Of a DNA stretch of 64,000 nt, positions 1-11,400 are shown one piece after another (within the stretch, counting starts at the first letter, position 1; every line of letters begins with the position of its first letter). The stretch covers positions 2,039,501 through 2,103,500 of the forward strand of contig JAPFBL010000104.1 of assembly GCA_026182355.1 (NCBI GenBank), read 5' to 3'. This DNA is from Hermatobates lingyangjiaoensis (taxonomy: Eukaryota; Arthropoda; Insecta; Hemiptera; Hermatobatidae). Under the pieces are notes generated by a model. The model saw only the letters and a list, made by a program, of their open reading frames with translations. It was not told the origin of the DNA and did not search any database. A program made the translations under genes and the position numbers.

Positions 1-440
1 GAGTAAATACCACACAATTACGGATTGCACAACTAATGAAATATGGTTTAGTAATAATGATAAAGTATGATGTATCCGTCAGTAATCATAGATGGTTTAT
101 AGTCAGATCATTGATGTCCATGTCATTCATATTTATATCATTGCTCCCCAAACCACTCAACTACTCTCAACTAAATTATGATCATAGTATTTCTACTATT
201 AAAGTTGAATAGCATACTAATCATACTTATATAATTGATACTTATAACATTATTCCTTCTATTATTCATACTCATCCTCATGTCATTGATGCCAGTATGA
301 TTCATACTGACATCATTGAACACCTGTCATTCATATTGGTGCTCAATTAATGTTTAGTTCATTTAGTTCAGCTATGAACATACGAGTATAGTCCACTTTA
401 ATAAAACCACTGCCTTCTGTATTAGTGTATCTGTCTATAT

Positions 441-1062
441 CAGGGGTTCTCAACCTTTTTTTGCTTGTGGGCCCCCTAAAAGCTACTTGCGGACCCCCTA
501 AAAGCTACTTTTGGACCCCCTAAAAGCTACTTGTGGACCCCCTAAAAGCTACTTGTGGACCCCCACTCCCCCCAGATACTTAAAAAACATAATTATACAA
601 ATTTATAAATAAATATTTGTTTTTAGGTAAATGAATATCGTTAATTATGAAATAATTTCATTACATCTACAACGCATGCCGAAATACAAAAATGTTTTTA
701 AAACAATAACAAAATATTTCTTCATTAACATTTTATAAAGTACCCTGAAATAAATTGTAACAGAATCAATTTTGAATGTACCATAAAGAGAAGTACCATT
801 GCAATAGAAAATTTTAAAACATTGGAACATTTTAACAAACTGACGAGGATATTGGGCCTTATATTTTAATGATTTGTGAATATTGTACGGCCAAAGCTTA
901 CTACGCTTTGATTTATTTTTGGTTTGCTGATAAATTCATTTAAACTTAACATAGAGCTCTAACCGCGTGTCATGGATCTTCAGAGCACTACTTTTCTTAT
1001 GGACCCTCAGTAATCCTCTGTAGACCCCTGGGGGTCCATGTGGACCACGTTGAGAACCACTG
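441..1062. mobile_element. hAT-like non-autonomous element (MITE)
   Basis: The 622-bp segment starts CAGGGGTTCTCAACC and ends GTTGAGAACCACTG, an imperfect terminal inverted repeat of the hAT (Charlie-like) type. It is flanked by 8-bp near-identical duplications, GTCTATAT at 433-440 and GCCTATAT at 1063-1070, the length hAT transposases make. No transposase is encoded, so it must have been moved in trans. The left end holds about four tandem 22-bp units built on GGACCCCCTAAAAGCTACTT (about 464-560). The repeat and duplication are seen directly; superfamily assignment rests on terminus sequence and duplication length. Confidence 0.82.
464..560. repeat. 22-bp tandem repeat inside the hAT-like MITE
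   Basis: About four consecutive copies of a unit reading GGACCCCCTAAAAGCTACTT plus two bases. It is absent from the right end apart from scattered GGACCCCT blocks, so it is a local expansion of the subterminal region. Confidence 0.8.
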
Positions 1063-1466
1063 GCCTATATGAACTAAGGTTTAGAATAATCTTTATGAAA
1101 GACTGCAGTTGTTAAACATGAGTAAATGTCTTCAATCATCAGTAAAAAACATTAAAAATAACTCTTAACTTTAATGAATGAAAGAAAGACAATTAATACA
1201 AATACGACAAATGATTATTTAGTTTTATAACTAGTCTTTCTTTTTTCTCTCCGTGACAATCATGAATGCATATCTGGGTATGAAAAAATGAATACATTGT
1301 GGAATAGAAACATTATCATATTTATCAGGACTCAGTCAGATTAAAAATTATTAGCAGTATATTACTAAGTAAGGCTATAGCCACGGAATTTTAAAGCTCT
1401 TTAATTCACATCAAGGGCATCCAGAAATCCTTGCTGGTAGTAACTCAGGACAAGAGAACACTCATT

Positions 1467-1483
1467 CCCCCCCCCCCCCCCCA
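1467..1483. repeat. Poly-C tract
   Basis: An uninterrupted run of about 17 cytosines. It is a simple homopolymer, prone to length error in sequencing. Confidence 0.9.
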
Positions 1484-1588
1484 GGGGTAACGACCAGCTT
1501 ATCTTAAAATTGAAGAAAAACAGCCCCTACTGTCTTTACTATGCATAAACAATAAACCAGAAAATTCACCCAAGAAGTCATTCACGTT

Positions 1589-1620
1589 CTGATGATGAAT
1601 GTTGATCATTCAAAACATGT
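1589..1620 (+). mobile_element. Decayed PLE 3'-end motif
   Basis: CTGATGA, one T, then a GAATG/CATTC hairpin and AAAAC ATGTCGA. The same layout follows PLE reading frames elsewhere in this window, with GAAAC expected where AAAAC stands here. Probably the remnant of a PLE terminal repeat; no reading frame is preserved upstream. Confidence 0.45.
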
Positions 1621-1999
1621 CGACTATACGAGATGAACTTTATTGTGTAGACGAAATAACAAGAGTTTTATTTAGAAAAAATGAAAAACCTGTTAAGAAA
1701 CTAGTATCAACTAAGTTTGGTGTAACTTTCAATGACACATATATAAGTAGATTCTACTAACAATCCTTGAATATATAATTTTATAAAAATACGTCAATAT
1801 TTTCCTAATGAATAAATATATACTTCTTAATAATACTATCATCTTTTTTAATCTTCTGCATAACATTCTAGTTCCTTCATCGGTACAACACAAGGAATAT
1901 CAAGACTGTCTTGATGACTGGAATCATCAGTGGACCAGAGAATGCATTTGTCTTGTTTTCAATTTTGCATTTTTGAAAAGAGTGGGTAATGCTGGCTAG

Positions 2000-2455
2000 A
2001 TTAGTTCTTAACTAGTTCTTAATTCTTTTTAGTCGAGTAGTCTTGAGGTCTTTGAATGCCCGTTTCGTTTTCTTGATATTATGTTTTAATTTCTGCATTT
2101 GTGAATAGGTGTGATTAACTAACCTCAGATGGTCCAATCTGGACTACTAATTTTTTACTAATAGATCACCAATATTAGGCTTTTGTTAGTTGGAACAATT
2201 TTTTTTTTATTCTCCATTGTTTATTACTGTCTGAACATTGATCCATCCAACTGTTTTGTTCCAAATGTTGGTTACTGTATAAATGTAACATTTATGAACA
2301 CTATCTGGTTTGTTTTTGATTAATTTTGTGTTTTAAAAGTAGTCCTTTTAAATTATTATCGAAGTGTTCGTTAAAGTAATATTATGAATTAATGCCCGTT
2401 TTATTTTCTTGATATTATGCTTTAATTTCTCTATTTGTGAATGGTAGAGTAACTG
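2000..2455 (-). repeat. Direct duplication within PLE-related sequence
   Basis: Two about 65-bp direct copies, near 2052-2120 and 2394-2457, share ATGCCCGTTT, TTTTCTTGATATTATG and TTAATTTCT. Read on the minus strand the 2.05-kb copy gives a lysine-rich frame (QKLKHNIKKTKRAFKDLKTT), which fits PLE-like coding sequence but is not diagnostic. They lie just downstream of the RT fragment at 2459-2641, in its orientation. Confidence 0.5.
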
Positions 2456-2458
2456 GAA

Positions 2459-2641
2459 CTACTGGAATTGTGAAATATTGGAATAATCATATCTACGAAT
2501 AATCTTTCTTCTTTCTTCGACTAGGACATTAGTAAATAATGATTCAACATCTAGTGACGCTATACTTTCTCCTGGTGTGACTTCTATTCCTTCATGGAAT
2601 CCATCAGTGAGTCGAATCATGCACCTCACTTCTGGCAACAC
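2459..2641 (-). pseudogene. PLE reverse transcriptase fragment
   Basis: The 60-residue frame contains ASLDVESLFTNVLVEE, which matches the RT motif with the first catalytic aspartate (S-[LF]-D-V-x-SLFTNVP) characteristic of Penelope-like retroelements. The residues before it (LTDGFHEGIEVTPGESI) fit the usual lead-in to that motif. Nothing of the later palm (YVDD), thumb or GIY-YIG region follows in frame, so this is a fragment of an element that cannot move. A LINE RT is less likely because of the SLFTNV signature. Confidence 0.72.
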
Positions 2642-2941
2642 AGGTCCTCGTGGGTCTTGTACCCATTGATATCAACGACAGGTATAGAGTTGAGATTTAT
2701 TTTTGAAACGTGGCCAGCACTCTAGTTGGATAAAATATTCTGTGGAAGAGGTTCGTGCAAAACAACACCAGCTGACACAGTGGGTATTACGACTTTGGAA
2801 AACTAGGTGTGACGAGGGTTTTCCCGAATTCCTACTGGACCCTCGTATGCTAGAGCCTATCTTACCAGGCTTAGGCTACGTAAGGAGGCGTCATGTGATT
2901 GCGGCAGTCCGGAAAAGAGTGTGGCTTATATCTTAGAAGTA

Positions 2942-3736
2942 AGGTTTAGATATTCTCTTACCACGTATAAACATATTACATGTTCACGTAACTGTATTTA
3001 TTGCCCGATACCATTGCTTAATTATATTAGAATAGTATGTGTTATCATCTAATGTCTGATGTTTGTGACACAGTAGTATGAATTATCTCAAATATATGGT
3101 ATATATAATAGTAGAGTTATTAGTTACAATATGTGGTTCTTATATAGCAACACTAAGCATAAATTACCTCCAATTTGCTAATATCTATAATATACTGTAT
3201 ACATGATAGGAAATTATCATGTATTTATAATAGAAAAAATTTTCAATTATGACCTACATGTATATTCCAATAGATATCTTATTTTGACACATTTCATATC
3301 TATATTATAAAATATCGGTTTAAGAATTAGAATAAGTTAAAATAATATTCAGTATGTATATTAAGTAGATATTTTATTGTGTACCATTTAGTGTCGATAC
3401 CATAACAATATTGATTGTAGTATATAATCCTGTATGTATATTATAATAGACATCTCATTGTGTATAATTTTATATCCACATTATAATGTATATATGTAAA
3501 ATTTTACATAAAAATACACATACATGTAGATATAAAATTTGATATATATGCTATTAGTATCGTTTTAAATTGTACCTCTCCCAATCATAATGTTGTTCCT
3601 TTGTGCCAAATATCAATGATCCTGATATTTTTAGGTAGCTTTATTTGCTACCTGAAGGAACTCTATTTGCCTGAAGACATCCATCAGTCATACAGCTTTC
3701 ATAGTAAAATGACTTTAGTTAACTGTATAGGCTTAC
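2942..3736. other. AT-rich non-coding stretch, likely intron
   Basis: No gene is recognised. It is low-complexity TA-rich sequence with repeated TATATTATAATAGA-type segments. It lies downstream (minus sense) of the neuroligin exon donor site, so it is probably intronic. Confidence 0.6.
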
Positions 3737-3889
3737 CTAAGATCCCTATCCGGAAGTTAATGGTGACGACTATGAGGTGGCCGTAGGAAGCAAGCACACT
3801 GCCGTCATAAGGGTTGCCCGAGTTCCACTCGAAGGATTCTCCATGAAGGTACAGGACTGTTGGTAAACCTGCGTGATGCTCTGATCCCA
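3737..3889 (-). CDS. Neuroligin internal exon
   Basis: Neuroligins are single-pass postsynaptic adhesion proteins with a catalytically dead cholinesterase-like ectodomain that binds neurexin. The exon translates through LPTVLYLHGESFEWNSGNPY and DGSVLASYGHLIVVTINFR to GILG. This is the segment around the HGES turn (equivalent to the esterase oxyanion HGG) and is diagnostic of the family. On the minus strand the acceptor reads TTGTGTTTCAG just before base 3889 and the donor GTAAGC follows base 3737. The exon is 153 bp, entering with two bases of a split codon and leaving with one. No other neuroligin exon is visible, so introns on both sides would be long; the 5' neighbour would lie at higher coordinates. 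No stop or frameshift is seen and both splice sites are intact, so it looks functional. A related carboxylesterase is a less likely alternative. Confidence 0.85.
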
Positions 3890-5790
3890 CTGAAACACAA
3901 CAAAAATTTGTCAAACACCCTACAACACTAGCCAAGCATTATTAAAAGTAAAAATGAAGTCATCTGTAATAAAACTAAAATAAATACACATTTTCAAGAT
4001 TGTAATCCTCAACTTTAAAAATGTTACAGCTCGCTAAAACGTTTACAAATTGTTTGCATCCTTTATATTTTCTGATGATAGTATAAACATATTTTATAAC
4101 TTTCAATATTTTTTTAAAATTAATAAGGTATTCTTAAGAAGAAAACAAAAAGTACATACAGGTTTGGACTAGGCAGTATGGTAGTAAGCATTAGACGTCG
4201 AGACGTATACGAGTATGTCTAATATGCAGCGTTGCCAACCTTTTCAACTATACCCCGCTGCCAATCACGCTCTCTCTGTGACTGCCAAAACTTTTTATTC
4301 TTTTGAATCTGAAATGAACAGGCCTAATGAATCGAGACTCTTCCTGCTACTTTTGACTCTATCTTCTCTTTCAATTACCAGCCGTTTCCTGATATCAGCG
4401 ATTTTAAAACATTTTGTTAAGGTTCACCCTGTGAAACGTATCTGCCAAATTAACATTCGACAATGCCTCTACTCGCAGACAGTTAAATGGGACTCTAAAC
4501 TCTTCTCATTGAGAAGTTATGATTAACTAATTCTTTGATCGAGCAAATAAAAATCAAACCTCTCTACTTCATCCTGTAATCAGTACATAAAGCTATGGTG
4601 AAACGGACTAAGTTCTATTTGCAGTTAGAACTATAACTCCTTGGCTTAGATGACAGAAATTTCGTTTAAAGCATAACTCTAAATAAAGTACAAGTATCTT
4701 GTTTTTTTTGTTGACACTTTTTCTTCTCAGTCATTAGAGCTACTATGAAAATTATGGCCTACAGTTTAATGATCTAAATAACACTTTATGAGTAAGTCTA
4801 GAGATAACATATTATGTAAAAAATCGTAAAATACAAATTGTGAAAAACTTAATCATGTAAACACCCTCTACTGTCGAGAGGCGAGAGGAGGCCTCCATGT
4901 TTTGCACTACTCTGACCACATAATTCAAATAATACTACAAAATACTTCTAAAATTTCAAGAAATAGTTCACTAAAATTATTCTGAACTTATCTGGCATCT
5001 AAAGCATTTGTAGAATAATATTTGTTGAATATATTGAGTTATAAGGGTATTTATTTGTCATTTATTAGTATTTATTATTACTATTTCCTAAAAGTGTCAA
5101 AATATCAGTTGAAACGAAATCTGTCCAGAAACTCCATGCAACATAATCTACCTCACTATAAACATACTTTTTTGCAGGAATGAAAATTCCAAAAAAAATC
5201 AATTCTTTCCTGAAAAAATGTACATGACATTAGAATAATAACCATTAATGCTGTGATTATGACTGTAAAATATAATTTTCACTAAAACTTGTGAAATAAT
5301 CAGTTACAACAGTGTTGGAGTACAGATTTTCCTTATTTCTCACCATGAGCATTGTTGGAGTGATAGACATCATGTTAAATTGGATTTTTTTTTTTATAAA
5401 TTGATCAATTTCCGTCGGATTTAATTGATATCATCTCCATTTTGCTTTCATCTGTTTGATTTCAATATTAATACAATCAGAGCAGTTGAAAACTTAATTT
5501 ATCTGTATTCCTGAACAGTTTTTTTTAAATTTGTATCGCTTAAGAACAATATATACTTGGGTTAGGCATTATATATATGCTATGTGAAAAAAAATAAAAA
5601 AGAACCCAAAATTATTTTTTTAAAAAAATGTGGCGATATATTTGTATCGAATAGTAACAAAACTAGTAATTTCAGATAAAACACCTAAAAAAATTGCAAT
5701 ATTAGTGTCGATCTTTCTGTTCTGTTTAAAGGTTAACATAGCAGGAATTTAAATATGTATTCATTGACTATAAATCTGTTTATTTCTATA
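3890..5790. other. Non-coding sequence upstream of the neuroligin exon
   Basis: No gene is recognised. The 103-residue frame at 4215-4526 has no family signature and no coding-like bias. Homopolymer runs of A and T are frequent. Confidence 0.6.
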
Positions 5791-5793
5791 ATA

Positions 5794-6708
5794 CGAGGTG
5801 TGTAAATAAAGTAGTGAGACTGGCAACGTCGCTTTCGATCTGGCAACGTTGGAGACGCGTGGCCTTGAGTAGCGTCAGGTGCACGTGTGATGCGCCTCCA
5901 GTATGAATCTGAACTCGCCACAGTCATTTGTTTGTCCGTAGCGTTGGTTTTCGTGAAATGGTTTTTTCTTGAGCGTTTTAAAAATGAGTGACCTCAAAGT
6001 TGAGCAGCGGTGTGCAATCAAATTTTGCTTCAGACTTGGACATAATGCAACCGAAACTTTTGAAAAACTTCAGGAGGCCTATGGAGAACGTGTTTTATCA
6101 AGGGCACAGGTTTTTCGGTGGTTTAAGGAATTTTCAGAAGGAAGAGAGTCGATTGAAGATGAACCACGAAGCGGAAGGCCTTCAAGTGCAAACACCGATG
6201 AAAATGTCAACAGAGTACGGAACCTTGTGCATTCAGATCGACGCTTGACAGTCAGAATGATCGGGGAACAGTTGAATTTGAATCACACCTCCGTTCATCA
6301 CATTTTGACCAATGAATTGGAGATGAGAAAAATTTGTGCGAAAATGGTTCCGAAAAACCTTTCCCAAAAACGAGTTTTTGGCCAGTAAAAACATTCCTGT
6401 TGCTCCTCAGCCTCCTTATTCACCAGACTTGAGTCCTTGTGACTTTTTCCTCTTCCCGAGATTGAAAAATCACCTCAAGGGAACTCATTTCGGGACACTA
6501 CAAAACATACAAACTGCTGTAACCGACCAGCTGAAGGCCATTCCAGAATCCGAGTTCCAGCAATGCTACAATGATTGGAAGGACCGTCTCCAGCGCTGTG
6601 TGGCTTCAGAAGGGAACTATTTTGAAGGTGACAATATCACATTGTAATTATATTTGAATAGAAAATTTAAAAAAAAAAGCAGTCTCACTACTTTATTTAC
6701 ACAGCTCG
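5794..6708 (+). mobile_element. Internally deleted mariner transposon
   Basis: The 915-bp element is bounded by inverted repeats of about 29 bp with one mismatch (5794-5822 and 6680-6708; core TGTGTAAATAAAGTAGTGAG). It is flanked by the TA duplication made by mariner transposases (5792-5793, 6709-6710). Full-length mariners are about 1.3 kb; the missing 350-400 bp fall inside the transposase. The ends look recent, so it could still be mobilised in trans by an intact relative. Confidence 0.93.
5984..6647 (+). pseudogene. Mariner transposase, central deletion and frame change
   Basis: Mariner transposases cut and paste their own element using a DD34D catalytic triad. The real start is the ATG at 5984 (MSDLKVEQRCAIKFC), giving an N-terminal region with two helix-turn-helix motifs (RAQVFRWFKEF, then MIGEQLNLNHTSVHHIL) as far as KICAKMVPKNL. 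After about 6360 the frame breaks and ends at 6388. The C-terminal part resumes in another frame (LASKNIPVAPQPPYSPDLSP, CDFFLFPRLKNHL) and runs to 6647. Everything between the KNL block and the EFLASKN block is gone, including the first two catalytic aspartates; only the third (PYSPDLSPCD) remains. The junction lies at CAAAAACGAGTTTTTGG. The product cannot be catalytic. Confidence 0.92.
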
Positions 6709-6710
6709 TA

Positions 6711-7639
6711 TTCTGTTCAACACTCTCAAACACACGGATCTATTTTCAAAAAAACTGTTCAAGTGCATATTTTATTGGACTCAGGAGAGCAGAAATCGTT
6801 TGTTTGCTTTAAAATGTTCATATTGAAACGTTGACTTGAACGCAATAGTTCCATTACTCTATACTTTTAACGTAGACAGTAAAAAGAAGTATACGTATTA
6901 AATGCAAATGTAATGTGCATTACAGTGACGACTGTATAATATGCCAAGTGTAACCGATATTTAGATAAATATGAATAATTGCACAGTATGATCTATGATG
7001 ATTACTGAACCATACATTTGTTAAATAAACCTCAGTTTTAAAGTAAATAACTACGATCAAGCTGTCTAAAAGAATTGTGTTTTTGTAATGGCAACATGGT
7101 ATGCAAAGAATGTACAAATATGTGTAAAATGATCCCAGGCAAGAATCTGTAGAGTAGTTTGCCACAGGCAGGTCAGCAGTGAAGCCTCAAGAAACCCTTC
7201 GTAAACCACATCTTTCTAATCCAAATCAAATCCTCCATAAAATTTGCATTTTTCGTAGAAAGAAATCTACTTAGTAGAAATTTTTATTTCTATGAGCTAG
7301 AAGATGGTACTCGTTATACCAGACAATCATAAATGTGGCTAAATAACTTTTGTTGCATAAAATAAACTTTTATAGACATTCCCCTCCTTCTTGACCTCCT
7401 TTTAAGGCTTCTGAATACCAGTAGTACTAGCAAATTTATAGCTCTGAAGCTGTACATCGCCTAAACTTGCCCTTTCACATGAGAGATTAATGCACTGATT
7501 GACAATAGATATTGAGCACCCCTCTAAAAGTAGTACAGTACTTTTAGAGCACCCCCTATTACAGTACTTCAGGAATAGAAGGTCTGTAGTCAAAAGTTGC
7601 TAAATGCGACGTGCGCTATGGTATTGTGCACTATAGGTG

Positions 7640-7640
<1 letters not shown>
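6711..7640. other. Non-coding stretch
   Basis: No gene is recognised. One short palindrome stands out at about 7522-7549 (CTCTAAAAGTAG facing CTACTTTTAGAG-type sequence); its meaning is unclear. Confidence 0.6.
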
Positions 7641-7713
<73 letters not shown>

Positions 7714-7722
7714 TATATATAA
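7641..7722. repeat. (TA)n microsatellite
   Basis: About 80 bp of nearly pure TA dinucleotide. It abuts the 3' end of a PLE fragment, as many PLE pieces in this window do. Confidence 0.95.
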
Positions 7723-7734
7723 TAGAAAAATAAT

Positions 7735-8190
7735 AATAATAATTAACGGTAGAGGTTAAGACCAGGAGGAGAGCGAGCCCCAAGGAGTTATATGAATGCC
7801 TCTTCAGAAGCTCTAAGGGTGACATGGGAATTAAACTCGGGGATTTGTTTGAGGATTTGTACCTTGAAACAATCATTGAAACGGAGGTCATGAGAATTAT
7901 CATGGATAGCTATGGGTAAGTCACTGCGCTGACCAACGGACGCCCTTTGATTGTTCATACGTAGACTCAGCTTGGTTGAAGCCAAGTCAACGTAAAAATC
8001 ATCATATAGAGCACAATCCAAACGGTAAATGCAGTTACAGGAGGTGTAAGATGTATCAGAAGTAACAGGATAGGAGTAGTTACTGAGAGGGGAAGTAAAG
8101 TAAGGACTAGAGTTAATTAAGAGACGGTTTGGCAGTTATGGCGTTCACATCGCTGCATCCCTCTGCTAGAACAGGAGCTGTTGGAAATAT
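7735..8190 (-). pseudogene. PLE GIY-YIG endonuclease fragment
   Basis: Minus-strand frame CNCIYRLDCALYDDFYVD followed by TKLSLRMNNQRAS has the layout of a GIY-YIG nuclease (CIY then YIG then TxLxxR), the endonuclease that PLEs carry after the reverse transcriptase. It continues through HDNSHDLRFNDCFKVQILK to SEEAFI, then after an in-frame stop near 7785 LLGARSPPGLNLYR and the terminal stop. The YIG motif reads YVD, so the glycine is replaced, and there is an internal stop: a dead copy. The 3' flank is (TTA)n and then (TA)n. The same C-terminus occurs at 32446-32512. Confidence 0.72.
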
Positions 8191-8282
8191 GGGAGAAAAT
8201 GGATTTAAGGTTAGAAGGTTTACAGTAGGAAAAAGAAGGAGAAAGTAGAAAAAATTATACATATGTATATACGAGTATATAT

Positions 8283-8418
8283 AAAGTTTAAACCACGAAG
8301 GAAAAAGGAAAACAATAGAATATAAATTCTCTGAGGCCTTTATTTCTATGGTTTTCCTTTTTTTATTGTGGTTTAAACGTCATTTATTGCATCACGTGTT
8401 TATTTATTGTGATTTTCT
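8283..8418. mobile_element. TA-flanked foldback, related to family A
   Basis: Arms near 8287-8320 (TTTAAACCAC, GGAAAAAGGAAAACAATAGAA) and 8345-8380 pair across a short spacer with CTCTGAGGCC. The right flank carries CACGTGTTTATTTATTGTG, resembling the CACGTGTTTATGTGAAATC end of the PLE-end foldbacks further right. A (TA)n array follows. Confidence 0.6.
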
Positions 8419-8420
8419 GC

Positions 8421-8429
8421 ATATATAAT

Positions 8430-8489
<60 letters not shown>
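8421..8489. repeat. (TA)n microsatellite
   Basis: About 70 bp of TA repeats with a few interruptions, directly adjoining the foldback at 8283-8418. Confidence 0.93.
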
Positions 8490-8490
<1 letters not shown>

Positions 8491-11400
8491 TACGATAACC
8501 AGCTTTTTAACAGCGTTTGTCATCGGTCGTAGACAAAAAGGTAAGTAAACTAAATTTATCAACTAATTAGTTGGCAAATAAGCTGACAGTAATAATAGCA
8601 GGGCAAAGGTCCATATAATATATAAAGGTCCAACTGCTAATAATAACGGCCGATCTACCACGTGTAAAGGTTTATTGGTTCATGCGAATAGAGGGTTGTC
8701 TGTCATTCCGAAGCTAAAGGTCTAGACATCTGACATAGACTGTAAATAGGAGGCCAGATTAGCCCAGGCAACGTACTCGTACTCTCCAATATTAAACCTC
8801 TGGGCTGTGGGTCCGTGGTTTAATACTCACTCTGGCCCTCGATTTACTCAGGTTTGTAGTGAATAAATCTGAGCTCGTCATCCCTCGGAGAGTCTATACA
8901 ATGTCAGGTACTTATTAAAGAACTCTACTCCAAATGGTCTATAGTAAGGAAAAATTTAGGACTCCCAATGTAGAATCAATCATAATTGTGTGTTATCATA
9001 TAGGGCTATGTTTGGTCTTTGTGTGTTCCTTTGTGAAACTGCCACTGTAACCTAAGTTAACCTAGAGTGCAAATATATTACGCTAGAATTTACTGCACTA
9101 CCACAAAAAATTATCTTGTTTAATAATAACTATTAGGCATAAAAAAAGCACTTAAGAGTTTTTTCTCAGATAAAATTAGCTGGTTTTTTTTTTTAAATTG
9201 TTTACTAAATAAACATTACAGGATTTTATTACTGGAACATAAATTTTTATATGTTCTTAGAAATAAACTACCTAGTTTCCAGCTTAATTATAATCTTCAA
9301 AGAGAGAAGTGATAAAATAATTTGATTAATCTCTTCATCCGTGAAATGTAAATTTATTTCATCTTGGCATTACTACATGCATTTTGATTCCAGGGATGGT
9401 AAACGTCTCCAAACTTAAGTGAAATACGATACCCCACAAACTGTAATTATCATCAATTTAAAACAGATGCTTCCGAAACCAGGCAGTAAAATTAAACGGC
9501 TGGAAAAGTGAATTAAAAGTAAATTAACGACGTCATGTGACATGGAGTCCCTTGCCACTAGCGAATTGTGTCCATTAACAAAAACTTTAATCTCATTTAC
9601 ATTCACGAAAAAGGCAATAAATTAAATTAAAACGCTTTCGATCTAAAAAAAAAAGAAGAAAAATTCAATTAGTACTGAAACCCACATCCCAGAGTGGCTT
9701 AAAAAGTTTTCTTAATGGAAATTACTAATTCCTGTTTTTACACTGGCTAGTTGGTGTGTTGAGTCAAGTGGCACGAAGTATTTTCCTGATAAACACAGGT
9801 GTGCGAAGGCATAAACCACTTAATTTTCTTTTTAGGAAATCCGAATATTATTATCATTTTTAATAGAATAAATGATTTCAAGTCAAAAGAACACAAAAAT
9901 TAAGCTAAGTGTTCTTTTCTTCAGTATTTAAACTCAATTAGTTGCAAGGGAAAAATATATTTTTGAAATTAAAAATATTTTAAATGAAAAATTTTAAATA
10001 TCAAAAACAAATTCAAAATAAATCCATTTTAAATATTATTTTTTATATTTACTTCTTTATTTATATTTAGGCCCTTTGTGATGGTACGCAATGAAGATTG
10101 ATCCTACATTTCAAGTCCTAAATATTGCATCACTCAAGTGTATGTAGAATAGGGATCATTAACGAGTGCCTGACATCGTACAGGCTCGGAACATCCTTTC
10201 CAAGGGAAGACTTACTCAGATTTATTCAACTCCCGTGTAAATAAATCAAGGATTCTAATTATATAGTCTAAGGATTCTAAATTCATATCTTTTTTGAAAC
10301 AAGTTTATAGATGTGTTAATTTTGATAACATCATTGAATAATAATAATATGTAGTTGGGCTGTTACTTGTCAGGATTTATTCAGAAAACTAATACATATA
10401 GGTTATAAAATAGAAGAAAAATTGATGTCTCATTAATAATAATGTTTTTAGCTTCAAAGGAAGCATATTTAAAATAGGTTTGAGAAGTACTTTAGAGACA
10501 GAGAATGTTGTTAAACTCTTACTTTAGAAAGTAATTTTTTCTTTTTACCATCTCATGCATCAGTATTAATATAAATATATGAGATCCTAAGGAATTAACT
10601 GTTTTTATTCGTAGATGTATATATTTTTTACATGAATGTTTGAAACAGAAAACTTTTTTAACGTGAAAAAATGAAGTATAAGGTTTAAGATATTACAAAG
10701 AAATGTTAAATTCCATTAAAGTTTTTATTTATTAAACTGTTTTAGTTTATTAAACTAAACAGTCAAGTTATTTATTAGACTGTTTAGTTTTTTGTATGAA
10801 TTATCAATTTAAAGCAATTATAATGAAGCAACTCTTTTTTTCAATTCTAATATTTAGATTTTTTGGCTTAAAACAATTTATCATGATTCCTTCCTTTTTT
10901 TAAACTGTACTCAGTGAATATTACGCCTGGATTACGCTGTATGTGCGTTCTGTATTTGAAGTTATGTAATGTTACAAGTTTAACCAACAATAATAGCACC
11001 ATGCAGATTATTATCGTACAAATCTTAATAATTCCCTTATAAAAGGCTTGCTTAAACAAGTTAATATAGTTTATGTTAGCTTAATGCTAGTGTGTACTGA
11101 AAATTAATTGTTTTTTGTTTATTGTTAAAGAAAAATTCAACATGAAATGGAAAACTATTTATTTACTCGTAACACTAATTATTAGCCGAATTGTTTACCT
11201 TAAATATTTAAAACATTCAGAAGTCAACATATGTAATTTATTAGGAGTTAATTTATTTCAAAAATTAATAATATGAATCAATAATACAATATTAATTACA
11301 AGAAGTCATATTTAATCATATTAATTACAAAAAACATAACTGCTCATATCATTTAAAATTAGGCAGAAGTTCTAAAGTTATTGAAAACATTTACAATTGA

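Noticed and set aside
8790..8830. Possible tRNA-derived SINE box (GTGGTTTAATACTCACTC)
   Set aside because: Only loosely like a box B and no matching box A or tRNA fold; not enough for a call.
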